Source: Phycisphaerae bacterium (GTDB lineage Bacteria > Planctomycetota > Phycisphaerae > SM23-33). Taken from it: a stretch of 41,342 nt of DNA. This document shows, in pieces, positions 1 through 7,533 of the stretch. The notes under the pieces were generated by a model, which worked only from the letters and a program-made list of their open reading frames with translations, searched no databases and was not told where the DNA came from. Where the stretch lies: contig JADHXQ010000034.1 in NCBI GenBank assembly GCA_016782885.1, positions 1-41,342 on the forward strand, written 5' to 3'. Within the stretch, counting starts at the first letter, position 1, and every line of letters starts with the position of its first letter. The position numbers were made by a program, and so were the translations under genes.

Positions 1-684
1 TACATGAGGTGGATGGGCTTCGACAAGACCGGCAGGATCGCAGCGGTCAAACCGCACCTGTTCAGCGCGACAGGCTTCCTCGACGACACGTGGTGGCATC
101 GAACGTACTGGCAGTATGGGACGTGGATGTCCGGCGGATTCGGCGGATGGCCCAGGGCGGCGCAGCAGGCTCCGTCCGGCCGCATCATGGTCATCGGCGA
201 CGATGCGGTGCTGGCTTTCGGACGGTCGAAGTACGACGCGGGCAACGGGGGGAACGTCTCTGCCGGCCACATCGGACTGGTCAAACGCGACTACCAGGCC
301 AGCGGACTGATCGATCATCCCAGCAATCCCTACAGGCTCTTCTCCGCCCGAAAAGATACCGCCACTACCGGGACGGGGCGGCGGAAGAGGTCTATCGTCA
401 AGTACAACTGGCAGAGGCCGCTGCCCATCCTGGTCCGGGCCATGGTCCTGGCCGATAAGACCCTGTTTATCGCCGGCCCCCCCGCCGGCAAGGATAACCA
501 GGGACTGAAGCAACTCACCGCCGCCCGGAAAGGCCTGCTGCAGGCGGTCTCTGTTTCGGACGGCGGGAAGCTGGGCGAGCACCAACTGCCCGCAGCTCCG
601 GTTTTCGACGGTATGGCCGCGATTTCGGAACGCCTTTTTGTCTCGTGCGTAGACGGAACAGTTTCCTGCCTGGCGGGCGATTGA
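1..684 (+). CDS. PQQ-like beta-propeller repeat protein, C-terminal part
   Basis: The reading frame is open from the first base, so the true start lies outside the window and only about 227 C-terminal residues are visible. The segment is rich in Trp and Gly (for example HLFSATGFLDDTWWHR near residues 18-33) and has blade-like strands such as GRIMVIGDDAVLAFGR. It ends in VDGTVSCLAGD, a phrase typical of the last blade of PQQ-like or pyrrolo-quinoline propellers common in planctomycete secreted proteins. Such propellers are often non-enzymatic scaffolds or quinoprotein-related, and no catalytic residues can be judged from this part. It is followed by a 112-base spacer and then a separate gene with its own ribosome binding site. 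Family assignment is fairly secure; substrate and function are unknown. Confidence 0.7.
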   Translation, partial: YMRWMGFDKTGRIAAVKPHLFSATGFLDDTWWHRTYWQYGTWMSGGFGGWPRAAQQAPSGRIMVIGDDAVLAFGRSKYDAGNGGNVSAGHIGLVKRDYQASGLIDHPSNPYRLFSARKDTATTGTGRRKRSIVKYNWQRPLPILVRAMVLADKTLFIAGPPAGKDNQGLKQLTAARKGLLQAVSVSDGGKLGEHQLPAAPVFDGMAAISERLFVSCVDGTVSCLAGD

Positions 685-796
685 CAGCAGGCTGCACGGG
701 CGGTGTGGAACGTTTTGTACTGTTGCGGGGGCGCCGGCGGCGTTGTAAGATGTTGTTAGATCGATCAGTTCGAGTCCAGTAAGAAAGGGAAGTATC

Positions 797-1534
797 GTGA
801 AACAGACACTTACCGCACTACTCGCCGTATTGCTTTTCGCGACAATTGTTGTCCTGGCGGCCGAAAAGGCGACAGAGAAATCCAACGCTGACATACTCAT
901 CGCAAGGATAAAGGCGGACTACGTAAAAGATATCAAAGATGCCGACGCATTTTACGCGAAGTATACCGCCCCGCAGATGAAAGCCCGCAACAAGAAGATC
1001 CTCACCGCCGGAAGCAAAGCAATCAGACGCCTTACCTCCGCGAGGAAAGGAGTCTCAGAACTGGACGGTATAAAGATGGAGAAGGAGATCGAGAAGATAC
1101 GCAAGTCTCTTGATAAGGAGGTTGGCAAAGTAGTACCGGCGGCCTCGGTGCTGAAGGTTTGCGGAATCTCATTCAAGGGGCACACGTACCTGGCGATCAA
1201 CTCGAATGCGAACTGGAAGGAAGCAGATGCGCTGTGCAAGAAAATGGGAGGCCATCTTGCATATATTGAAACCGCGGAGGAGTTGGCCTTTATCGCCAAA
1301 GCGTTTCGAGGAGTTGGATTATGGGTCGGAGCAACCGTGGCGCACAAAAAAAGAGACTGGCGGTGGGGCAATGGGAAACCGATAGCCAAGAACTTCTGGA
1401 TGAAGGGCGAGCCGAACAACAAAGGCGGAGACGAGAACTACGCCGCTCTGTCGGCCAAGGTAGGACAGCGCCTGCTCATTGACGCTCCCTTGAACTACAG
1501 CAGTGTGGTCGGTTTCATTTGCGAATGGGAATAG
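797..1534 (+). CDS. Secreted C-type lectin-like domain protein
   Basis: A 245-residue protein starting at GTG (797), with the purine-rich AAGAAAGGGA at 781-790 upstream. Residues 1-21 form a Sec signal peptide. Residues about 25-112 are charged and helical, a possible coiled-coil stalk. Residues 122-245 form a C-type lectin-like domain: WVGA (176-179) stands for the WIGL motif, EPN (205-207) is the mannose-type carbohydrate/calcium motif, ENY follows at 213-215, and FICEWE closes the domain. Cys147 and Cys242 are placed to form the conserved long-range disulfide; the second classical disulfide is missing. It is probably exported and may bind a glycan or a protein. EPN suggests sugar binding, but many bacterial domains of this fold bind proteins. 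C-type lectin folds are also used as DGR targets, but no mutated repeat was seen here. Confidence 0.85.
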   Translation: MKQTLTALLAVLLFATIVVLAAEKATEKSNADILIARIKADYVKDIKDADAFYAKYTAPQMKARNKKILTAGSKAIRRLTSARKGVSELDGIKMEKEIEKIRKSLDKEVGKVVPAASVLKVCGISFKGHTYLAINSNANWKEADALCKKMGGHLAYIETAEELAFIAKAFRGVGLWVGATVAHKKRDWRWGNGKPIAKNFWMKGEPNNKGGDENYAALSAKVGQRLLIDAPLNYSSVVGFICEWE

Positions 1535-1604
1535 TGCGCCGGGCGATCGCGGCGGACACTCGTCTGGAGATTACCGAATACATGCACTACCCGAAAGGAT
1601 CTGC

Positions 1605-3125
1605 ATGAACCGCAAACAGGATGACAAGCAGGAACATACGGACGTAGAAGCCAGGCATGACATAAGGAACTACCTGGATACCGTCATTCAGACGTCGTAC
1701 GACGGTATTGCGGTGGTCGACAGCGAAGGGCGTTTCGAGTTCTGCAACGAGGCGTTCTTTCGGATCTCCGGTTGGCCCAGGGAAGAATTGCTCGGGCATA
1801 ATTTCATAAAGGTCATCGCACCGGACTTCCACGAGTTCATTCTCGAGCGGTGGAAAGAAGTGCAGGCCGGCAAGGGCGCCCCCCACGAGGTCGACATCAT
1901 CCAAAAGGACGGCTCGCGACGCAGCATGCTGGTAAGCCACAGGCACATGGCCATCGCCGGTCAGCGCAAGTACTGCGTAGTAGCGAAGGACATCACCGAA
2001 AGCAAGCAGGCCCGGGAGGCCCTGCGATTCCTCGGACTGATCACCGAGCAGGTCTCTGACGCGATCCTCACCACGAACCTGGACTTCGAGATAAGCTATA
2101 TCAATCGATCGTTTGAGAGTCTCTTCGGGTATTCGCGGGAGGAAATCCTGGGTCTGTCCCCCGGTATCCTGAACGCCGAACCCGATGCCGAGCGGATCCA
2201 GAGCGACATCTATAAAACGGTGTCCTCAGGCGGGGTTTGGAGAGGTGAGCTTTTGAACCGCCGGAAAGACGGCGGCACTTTTCCATGCGAAATGACCATC
2301 TTCCCGCTTGTCGATGATGAAGGAAACGCCTTCGCCTACGCCGGCAACCAGCGAGATATCACCGAACGCAAGCAGATCGAGGAGGCGCTTACGCGCTATC
2401 ACGCTCTTCTCGAAGAAATGGTGCATATGCGCACGCGCGAACTAACCGAAGCCCAGGTAACTCTCCGAAGGGTCCACCGCAGACTTCTGAACGCCGGCGA
2501 AGCCGAGCGCAGGCGACTGGCCGGGGAACTGCACGACTCGGTCGGACAGAAACTCGTTGCGATGTCGCTGGGCATCCGGCAAACCATTATGGGCTGCGAA
2601 GACTCCGCCGGCCACGAAGCCGAAATTCAGGCCCTGCAAAACGTGGGACAGCAGTGCATCGAAACCATCCAGGAGATACGAGACATTTGTTACGGGCTGT
2701 ATCCCCCTATGCTCGAATTGACCGGACTCGCACCCGCACTGCGCCAGTTGGGACGGTCCTGCGAACCGGCCGTCAGTTTCCACTTTCAATGTGACAATTC
2801 ACTGGGAAAGGCGCGCTTCGATTCAGAACAGGAAATCGCCCTGTTCCGAATGGCCCAGGAAGCGGTCAGCAACGCCTTAAAGCACAGCAGGGCGACGAAC
2901 ATCAGCATCAGCCTGGAAAAAAGGGCGGACACGCTTACCATGGCGATCCGCGATGACGGGGTCGGATTCGACACTACTTCTCAACTCGGTCAGGGCCTGG
3001 GCCTGCGATCGATGGCGGAACGAGCACGGGCGGTCGGCGGGACTATCGATATTACCTCCCATCCGGGCCGGACAAGCATTGAAGTCACCCTGCCCGTAAA
3101 ACATCCCAAAACACCAAAAATCTGA
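1605..3125 (+). CDS. Soluble PAS-PAS sensor histidine kinase, NarX/HisKA_3 type
   Basis: A 506-residue kinase. ATG at 1605 is chosen because GAAAGGA lies at 1593-1599; an upstream in-frame GTG at 1503 has no such support and would overlap the lectin gene. Two PAS domains come first (about 20-135 and 140-256, each ending in a DIT-E boundary motif), then a coiled-coil linker (257-300). The HisKA_3 dimerisation domain has ERRRLAGELHDSVGQKL with phospho-acceptor His310. The HATPase domain has an N box (QEAVSNALKH, Asn423), G1 (DDGVGFD, 450-456) and G2 (GQGLGLRSM, 462-470). There is no transmembrane segment or signal peptide, so it senses a cytoplasmic cue, possibly through cofactors in the PAS folds. 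HisKA_3 kinases usually pair with LuxR-type regulators; here the next gene encodes a receiver-GGDEF protein, the likely but unproven partner. Confidence 0.9.
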   Translation: MNRKQDDKQEHTDVEARHDIRNYLDTVIQTSYDGIAVVDSEGRFEFCNEAFFRISGWPREELLGHNFIKVIAPDFHEFILERWKEVQAGKGAPHEVDIIQKDGSRRSMLVSHRHMAIAGQRKYCVVAKDITESKQAREALRFLGLITEQVSDAILTTNLDFEISYINRSFESLFGYSREEILGLSPGILNAEPDAERIQSDIYKTVSSGGVWRGELLNRRKDGGTFPCEMTIFPLVDDEGNAFAYAGNQRDITERKQIEEALTRYHALLEEMVHMRTRELTEAQVTLRRVHRRLLNAGEAERRRLAGELHDSVGQKLVAMSLGIRQTIMGCEDSAGHEAEIQALQNVGQQCIETIQEIRDICYGLYPPMLELTGLAPALRQLGRSCEPAVSFHFQCDNSLGKARFDSEQEIALFRMAQEAVSNALKHSRATNISISLEKRADTLTMAIRDDGVGFDTTSQLGQGLGLRSMAERARAVGGTIDITSHPGRTSIEVTLPVKHPKTPKI

Positions 3126-3252
3126 CGCGACAACCAGTTACAATCATTCCCCGACTATCATCTCGGCGACCTGGCGCCAAGGCTACTCGTTCCGATACGA
3201 CACTCGCCCGGCTATTGTGGAGTTATTCACAAACATAACTCAAGAAGGATAT

Positions 3253-3318
3253 ATGGCTGACCGATGCAACGATAGGATTGCCTGGAGAATACCATACGCG
3301 CAGGAGGTCGCATCATGA
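3253..3318 (+). CDS. Possible 21-residue leader peptide coupled to the response regulator gene
   Basis: ATG at 3253 follows a ribosome binding site (AAGAAGGAT, 3242-3250, spacing only 2-4 bases) and opens a 21-codon frame. Its TGA (3316-3318) overlaps the next ATG (3315) in an ATGA junction. The start of the following gene has its own AGGAGG inside the last codons of this frame. The arrangement is what is expected of a translationally coupled upstream peptide. The peptide has one Cys and two Trp and no recognised motif. It could be chance: the spacer is short and the SD-to-ATG distance is tighter than usual. Confidence 0.35.
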   Translation: MADRCNDRIAWRIPYAQEVAS

Positions 3319-4211
3319 AGGTATTGATAATTGACGACAGCCTGGAGGCAGTGACACTGGTCAAATCGCGCCTGGCGAGGGATGGTCTGGATGTTGTATC
3401 CGCCGACTGCGGGACCGCGGGTATCGAGGCGGTCAAACGCGAACTGCCCGACCTGATCCTCCTGGACGTGAGCATGCCCGACATGTCGGGCTTTGACGTC
3501 TGCCGCATACTGAAGTCCGACCCTGAACTGCGTATGATTCCGGTTGTCTTTCTGAGCGCATCGGGCACTGCCGAAGACAAGGTCAGAGGGCTGAACATCG
3601 GGGCCGTCGACTACATAGCCAAACCGTTCGACGCCTTTGAGTTGCAGGCGAGGGTCAATGCCGGTCTGCGCACCAAGTACATGCAGGATCTGCTGACCGA
3701 GCACGCCAACATCGATCCGCTGACGGGGCTGCCAAGCCGGCGGGCGATGATGACGCGGCTGACCGAAGAGTGGGCGAGAACCGAACGGCATGGTCGGCCT
3801 CTGTCGTTAATCATGGTCGAGGTGGATCGCTTCGACCGGATAAACGATACCCATGGACACAGCGCCGGTAACAGAACACTGCAGGTGACGTCAGAAACCA
3901 TTGCCTCGCAATGCCGTCAAGTTGACCTGCTTGCAAGGTGCGAAGACGCCCGGTTCGCCATCATTTTACCCGACGAGATCGCGGAAAACGCCGCCATCCC
4001 GGCCGAACGCTGCCGCAATTGCATCACCAAAATGCAACTGAAAGTCAATGGCGAAGAAATCTGGGTAACCGCCAGCTTCGGTATCGCCGATTCAGCGGGC
4101 AAGACCGGCGTCGAGGACCTGACGGAGGCGGCCTGCGGAGCCCTGCGCCAGGCGAAGGATGCCGGCGGTAACAGTGTCTCGATAGAACTGCCCGCAAACT
4201 TAGCGGTCTGA
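3315..4211 (+). CDS. Response regulator: receiver domain plus degenerate GGDEF domain
   Basis: A 298-residue protein with a strong AGGAGG (3302-3307) before ATG 3315. The receiver domain (1-120) has the acidic pair Asp7/Asp8, phospho-acceptor Asp51 in LLDVSMPD, Ser81 and Lys103 before Pro. A GGDEF-fold domain follows (about 131-293), with DPLTGLPSRRA and the NDTHGHSAGN helix. The signature loop, normally GGDEF, reads EDARF (210-214), so diguanylate cyclase activity is unlikely. The inhibitory c-di-GMP site RxxD is preserved as RQVD (201-204) at the PleD-like spacing. This suggests a phosphorylation-controlled c-di-GMP receptor rather than a synthase. It lies 189 bases downstream of the PAS kinase gene and is a plausible phosphotransfer partner. 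The gene converges on the CE15 esterase gene. Confidence 0.88.
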   Translation: MKVLIIDDSLEAVTLVKSRLARDGLDVVSADCGTAGIEAVKRELPDLILLDVSMPDMSGFDVCRILKSDPELRMIPVVFLSASGTAEDKVRGLNIGAVDYIAKPFDAFELQARVNAGLRTKYMQDLLTEHANIDPLTGLPSRRAMMTRLTEEWARTERHGRPLSLIMVEVDRFDRINDTHGHSAGNRTLQVTSETIASQCRQVDLLARCEDARFAIILPDEIAENAAIPAERCRNCITKMQLKVNGEEIWVTASFGIADSAGKTGVEDLTEAACGALRQAKDAGGNSVSIELPANLAV

Positions 4212-4242
4212 TTGCCGACCGGAAACTCGCGGCGCCTGTTCG

Positions 4243-5445
4243 TCACTTCTTCCTGAAATGCTTGTCCGCGAAGTCCATGTAGCACTTCCAGTCGTACTCG
4301 GTCAGACCGTGCCTGCCCGTTCGAAGGTGGTATCCGATATGACCGCTCTGCAGCGGGCTCTCGGGCTTGGGCATCTCCGAGGCGCCCAGGCCGTTGAGAC
4401 CGAACAGCTTGTAGACGCCCTCGGCATGAACGCAGGCAAGGAACTCGCCCAGCGGATCGGCCCATGAGTCTTTCGATGCGCTGGCGACGTATACCGGTCG
4501 CGGGGCCGCCAACGCCACCAGCATGTGCTGGTCAACGGGCATGTCCTCCTCCTTACCGTCGAATTTGCTGTAGTTATCGCAGAACCAGTGAGGGAAACCC
4601 TTGTTGATCCGGGCGACGGTCTCGCCGCTCTTGCGCCTGGCCAGCGCGGCCCCGCTGCAACCGGAGTTGTTGCTGATCACCATCGCAAAACGCTGGTCTT
4701 CGGCCCCGCACCACAGGGACGTCTTGCCCCCGCGCGAGTGTCCGAGAACGGCAATGCGTTTCGCGTCGATGTCGGTGTCAGTCTCGAAGTAATCCATGGC
4801 GCGGGAAGCGCCCCACGCCCATGCCGCAATAGTCGCCCACGCGTCCGGCGCGCGGGGCGTGTCGGGTTTGTCGAAAATACCATGCACGCCGTTCTTGAAC
4901 TTGTCGTACTTGTCCGGATCGACGTCCTGAGCGAAGCATACCGCCGCGGCGTATCCGCGAGCGACTATCGCCTTGGCGGGCCAAAATGGATTGGCGCCCT
5001 TCCGGTCCGGGTCGACCTTACCGAAAGCCCGATGGGATATCAGCAGGAAGCCCGGCGCTGGTTTTCCTTTTGCCTTATTCGACACGTAGACAGACACCCG
5101 CATCGACCCCTTGCCGCCCGGCCCTTCAAAGGAAATCCTGACGAGTTTCCTGGTGGCGACCCCGCCGAGTGCATCCTTTGCGACCTCCTCGACCTTGAAT
5201 TTCATATTCTCAGGCCGCCCCACCGGCGCCCGCCCGTAAACGTGCTTGCGGAACAGTTCGAGTATCTCCGGGCGCCTCTTGGCGCGCCAGATCTCCGCCG
5301 AAGTCACTTTCTTACCGTCCAGCGTCTTCAACGGGTCAGGAAGGTCCATTTTCTTATTCTCCGAACGCCCGCTTGTAATACCAACGGAAACGAAAACTCC
5401 GACAACGACAAAGGCTGTTACAGAAATCGTTTTTGAAAATCTCAT
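4243..5445 (-). CDS. Secreted CE15-type glucuronoyl methylesterase
   Basis: A 400-residue alpha/beta hydrolase. ATG at 5445 is chosen for the upstream GGAG and the signal peptide (1-about 26); upstream in-frame extensions run through the promoter. CE15 hallmarks: the nucleophile elbow GHSRGGK (Ser237), NNSGCSGAALARR (259-271), the PHWFC aromatic patch (285-289), DQHMLVALAAPRPVYVAS (305-322), the acidic loop KDSWADPLGEF (325-335) and the histidine loop GYHLRTGRHGL (His379 the likely catalytic His). The family cleaves the ester between 4-O-methyl-glucuronic acid of glucuronoxylan and lignin alcohols. The protein is probably periplasmic or extracellular. It fits the GH10 xylanase and acetyl esterases elsewhere in the window. 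It is transcribed divergently from the ATPase/TOPRIM pair. Confidence 0.88.
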   Translation of the reverse strand: MRFSKTISVTAFVVVGVFVSVGITSGRSENKKMDLPDPLKTLDGKKVTSAEIWRAKRRPEILELFRKHVYGRAPVGRPENMKFKVEEVAKDALGGVATRKLVRISFEGPGGKGSMRVSVYVSNKAKGKPAPGFLLISHRAFGKVDPDRKGANPFWPAKAIVARGYAAAVCFAQDVDPDKYDKFKNGVHGIFDKPDTPRAPDAWATIAAWAWGASRAMDYFETDTDIDAKRIAVLGHSRGGKTSLWCGAEDQRFAMVISNNSGCSGAALARRKSGETVARINKGFPHWFCDNYSKFDGKEEDMPVDQHMLVALAAPRPVYVASASKDSWADPLGEFLACVHAEGVYKLFGLNGLGASEMPKPESPLQSGHIGYHLRTGRHGLTEYDWKCYMDFADKHFRKK

Positions 5446-5466
5446 ATGATTCTCCAATCGATGGCG

Positions 5467-5494
5467 ATTATACACTACCGGTTCCCATGGTCGA
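5467..5494 (-). promoter_or_regulatory. Promoter of the CE15 esterase gene
   Basis: Read on the minus strand, TCGACC (5494-5489) and a perfect TATAAT (5472-5467) are separated by 16 bases. The predicted transcript starts about 5460, giving a leader of some 15 bases that contains the GGAG ribosome binding site before ATG 5445. The -35 matches the consensus at four of six positions. This is a sigma70-type prediction from sequence only. Confidence 0.5.
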
Positions 5495-5564
5495 TAGAAT
5501 TGTCGCAATCCGACAGACCATGTCTTTCTAATATCATCGTATCCAACGGAACATCTCCTTCCGG

Positions 5565-5593
5565 TTGACTTTCCCCCTCCCACCTCCCACAAT
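5565..5593 (+). promoter_or_regulatory. Promoter of the ATPase/TOPRIM operon
   Basis: TTGACT (5565-5570), a 17-base spacer and CACAAT (5588-5593) form a good sigma70-like promoter. The expected start point is near 5600, about 46 bases before the ATPase ATG (5646), which has GGAG at 5635-5638. Confidence 0.5.
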
Positions 5594-5603
5594 ACCGGCA
5601 GTC

Positions 5604-5616
5604 GTGAGAATCTCAC
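5604..5616. promoter_or_regulatory. Operator-like palindrome at the predicted transcription start
   Basis: GTGAGA-A-TCTCAC is a perfect 6+6 inverted repeat around one central base. It lies directly downstream of the predicted -10 box and covers the expected +1 region of the ATPase/TOPRIM operon. That position is typical of a repressor operator. No regulator gene is adjacent, so the cognate protein is unknown. Confidence 0.4.
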
Positions 5617-5645
5617 ATCAGTCTCAAGACTTGCGGAGAACAGAT

Positions 5646-6908
5646 ATGATACGAAGAATAGAAGCATTAAACTACAGGTGTTTGCGATACATAGATCAGC
5701 CTCTCATGGGTTTTCACGTTCTTGTCGGCCCCAACGCCAGCGGTAAAACAACTTTCCTGGACGTGATCTCATTCCTCAGCGACCTGCTTAACGGTGGTCT
5801 TGAGAAAGTCATCGACCTCAGAACGTCAGATTTCTTCGATTTGTTATTCGCTCATCAGGGAAAGCGCTTTCAGTTGGCGGTGGAATTAGAGATTCCCGAC
5901 TCTTGCAGAAAACTCCTGCCCAGAGAACAGGAATTCGACACCGTCCGATATGAAGTGGCGATCGGCTGGGTAGAGGAAGCATCAGAAGTCCACATTCTCG
6001 ACGAGAAGGTCATCCTCAGTGCAGCGACCTCAAAGCCCGCCAAGCAGAGGACACTGTTTCCACAACCACCGATTCCTCCAGACACAATCATGACCGGACG
6101 CAGCCACCAAGGTCAGCGTCGGATCATAACAAAAAAATACGAAGGAAATGATAACTACTACTCGGAAGTTCACGCCAAAGGAGGCAAGGGATGGGCTCCA
6201 TCTTTCCGCCTCGGCCCGAAGCAATCGGCACTCGGAAACCTCCCGGCAGATGAAGAACGCTTTCCTGTCTCCAGTTGGTTGCAAGGCGTCCTGAGGGATG
6301 GGGTCCAGGAAATAATGCTCAACAGTTTGGCTCTTCGCAAGAGCAGCGCCCCAGGCCAGGGGCTCGGTTTCAGACCGGACGGAGCTAATCTGCCATGGAT
6401 CCTCCACAATCTCGAGAAGGAAGATAGTAAGCGATACGATGCGTGGATATCTCATGTCCGAACGGCACTGGAGGACATCGCACAGATCGAAACAAAAGAA
6501 ATACCGGACACGCGCAGCAGATATCTGAAACTTATATACCAGAACGGCCTGGAGGTCCCATCATGGATGGCCTCGGACGGGACACTCAGGCTCCTTGCTC
6601 TTACCGTCCCGGCCTATCTGTCCAGCTTTAAGGGTATCTACCTTATAGAGGAGCCCGAGAACGGCATTCACCCAATGGCAATGGAAACGGTGTTCCAGGC
6701 GATGCGGTCTGTTTATTCCGCCCAAATTCTTCTAGCGACCCATTCTCCGGTGGTGTTGAGCAACGCTGATCCTGAATCCGTTATCTGTTTCAAAAAAGAT
6801 GCGGACGGGGCTACGGACATGGTGCTTGGAAGCGAGCATCCGGAACTCAGAAACTGGCAGGGAGAAGTTAACTTCAGCGTTCTCTACGCATCAGGGGTAC
6901 TGGGATGA
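5646..6908 (+). CDS. ABC/SMC-type AAA ATPase of a two-gene cassette (candidate defence)
   Basis: A 420-residue soluble ATPase starting at ATG 5646. The N-terminus (MIRRIEALNYRCLRYI) is the usual opening of RecF/OLD-like ATPases. Walker A is GPNASGKT (28-35). After a variable middle region come a signature-like SDGTLRLLAL (310-319), Walker B IYLIEEPENG (331-340; Glu335/Glu336) and the switch histidine in LLATHSPVV (His366). ATPases of this type (AAA_15/AAA_21) power many anti-phage systems when paired with a nuclease. Here the next gene overlaps by ATGA and encodes a TOPRIM-like protein, so the two products probably act as a complex. Base composition is slightly more AT-rich than in the flanking esterase and ferredoxin genes, compatible with horizontal gain. 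The defence role is inferred from partner and architecture only. Confidence 0.85.
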   Translation: MIRRIEALNYRCLRYIDQPLMGFHVLVGPNASGKTTFLDVISFLSDLLNGGLEKVIDLRTSDFFDLLFAHQGKRFQLAVELEIPDSCRKLLPREQEFDTVRYEVAIGWVEEASEVHILDEKVILSAATSKPAKQRTLFPQPPIPPDTIMTGRSHQGQRRIITKKYEGNDNYYSEVHAKGGKGWAPSFRLGPKQSALGNLPADEERFPVSSWLQGVLRDGVQEIMLNSLALRKSSAPGQGLGFRPDGANLPWILHNLEKEDSKRYDAWISHVRTALEDIAQIETKEIPDTRSRYLKLIYQNGLEVPSWMASDGTLRLLALTVPAYLSSFKGIYLIEEPENGIHPMAMETVFQAMRSVYSAQILLATHSPVVLSNADPESVICFKKDADGATDMVLGSEHPELRNWQGEVNFSVLYASGVLG

Positions 6909-7528
6909 GCTACGAGAAGGACATGATCGTACTCGTGGCCGATCTTGACGCGGAGAATACCATTACTGCTCTATTGGATCGCTCAACTTCACTGCACACT
7001 TGCATCATAACCTACGATCTGGTTCGCCACACTGAACGCGATCCTGGTTGTTGCAGGAGTTGCGTGGAGATGCTGCGGCGTTATCAGACCACTCATGCAC
7101 GCGCACTGGTGATTTTTGACCGTCACGGTTCCGGGAGAGACAGCGAATCCCGCGAGGACATCGAACGTAGTATTGAGGATGCATTGAAGGGTTCCGGTTG
7201 GGGAGATCGGGTTGCGGTTATCGTGCTTGATCCTGAATTGGAAATATGGGTATGGAGTGATTCGCCTCATGTCTGCAGTGCTCTTGGCTGGGAAAACCGT
7301 GGGGATTTGGACGAATTCCTGCTTCAAGAGGAGTGGATAAAGGAAGGATGCGTTAAACCATCCGAGCCAAAAGAGGCGATGAGGGCGGCACTGAAACGGT
7401 CTCGAACGGCAATATCCGCAAGGATCTTCGAAAAACTCGCCGAAAACGTCAGCCTTAACCGATGCACCGACCCGGCATTCGGCAAATTCAAGACAATCCT
7501 TCAGAATTGGTTTCAAGAAAACGGATAA
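6905..7528 (+). CDS. TOPRIM/DUF4276-like partner of the ATPase (putative effector nuclease)
   Basis: A 207-residue soluble protein whose ATG (6905) overlaps the ATPase stop in an ATGA junction, indicating translational coupling. Motifs fit a TOPRIM-like fold of the DUF4276/OLD type: an N-terminal acidic strand VLVADLDAEN (9-18), HTERDPGC (42-49), a DxD-like FDRHGSGRD (71-79), and DPELEIWVW (109-117), the position where these families carry a conserved Glu near a Trp. From memory it resembles MAD4, the small protein next to an AAA ATPase (MAD3) in methylation-associated defence systems; no other component of that system is visible here. The likely role is nucleic-acid cleavage or nicking when triggered by the ATPase. 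The exact family should be treated as provisional. Confidence 0.7.
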   Translation: MSYEKDMIVLVADLDAENTITALLDRSTSLHTCIITYDLVRHTERDPGCCRSCVEMLRRYQTTHARALVIFDRHGSGRDSESREDIERSIEDALKGSGWGDRVAVIVLDPELEIWVWSDSPHVCSALGWENRGDLDEFLLQEEWIKEGCVKPSEPKEAMRAALKRSRTAISARIFEKLAENVSLNRCTDPAFGKFKTILQNWFQENG

Positions 7529-7533
7529 GCGTG

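Noticed and set aside
797..1534. C-type lectin protein as a DGR target
   Set aside because: The fold is used by DGR targets, but no adenine-biased repeat pair with any other place in the window was seen, and the gene is 39 kb from the reverse transcriptase.
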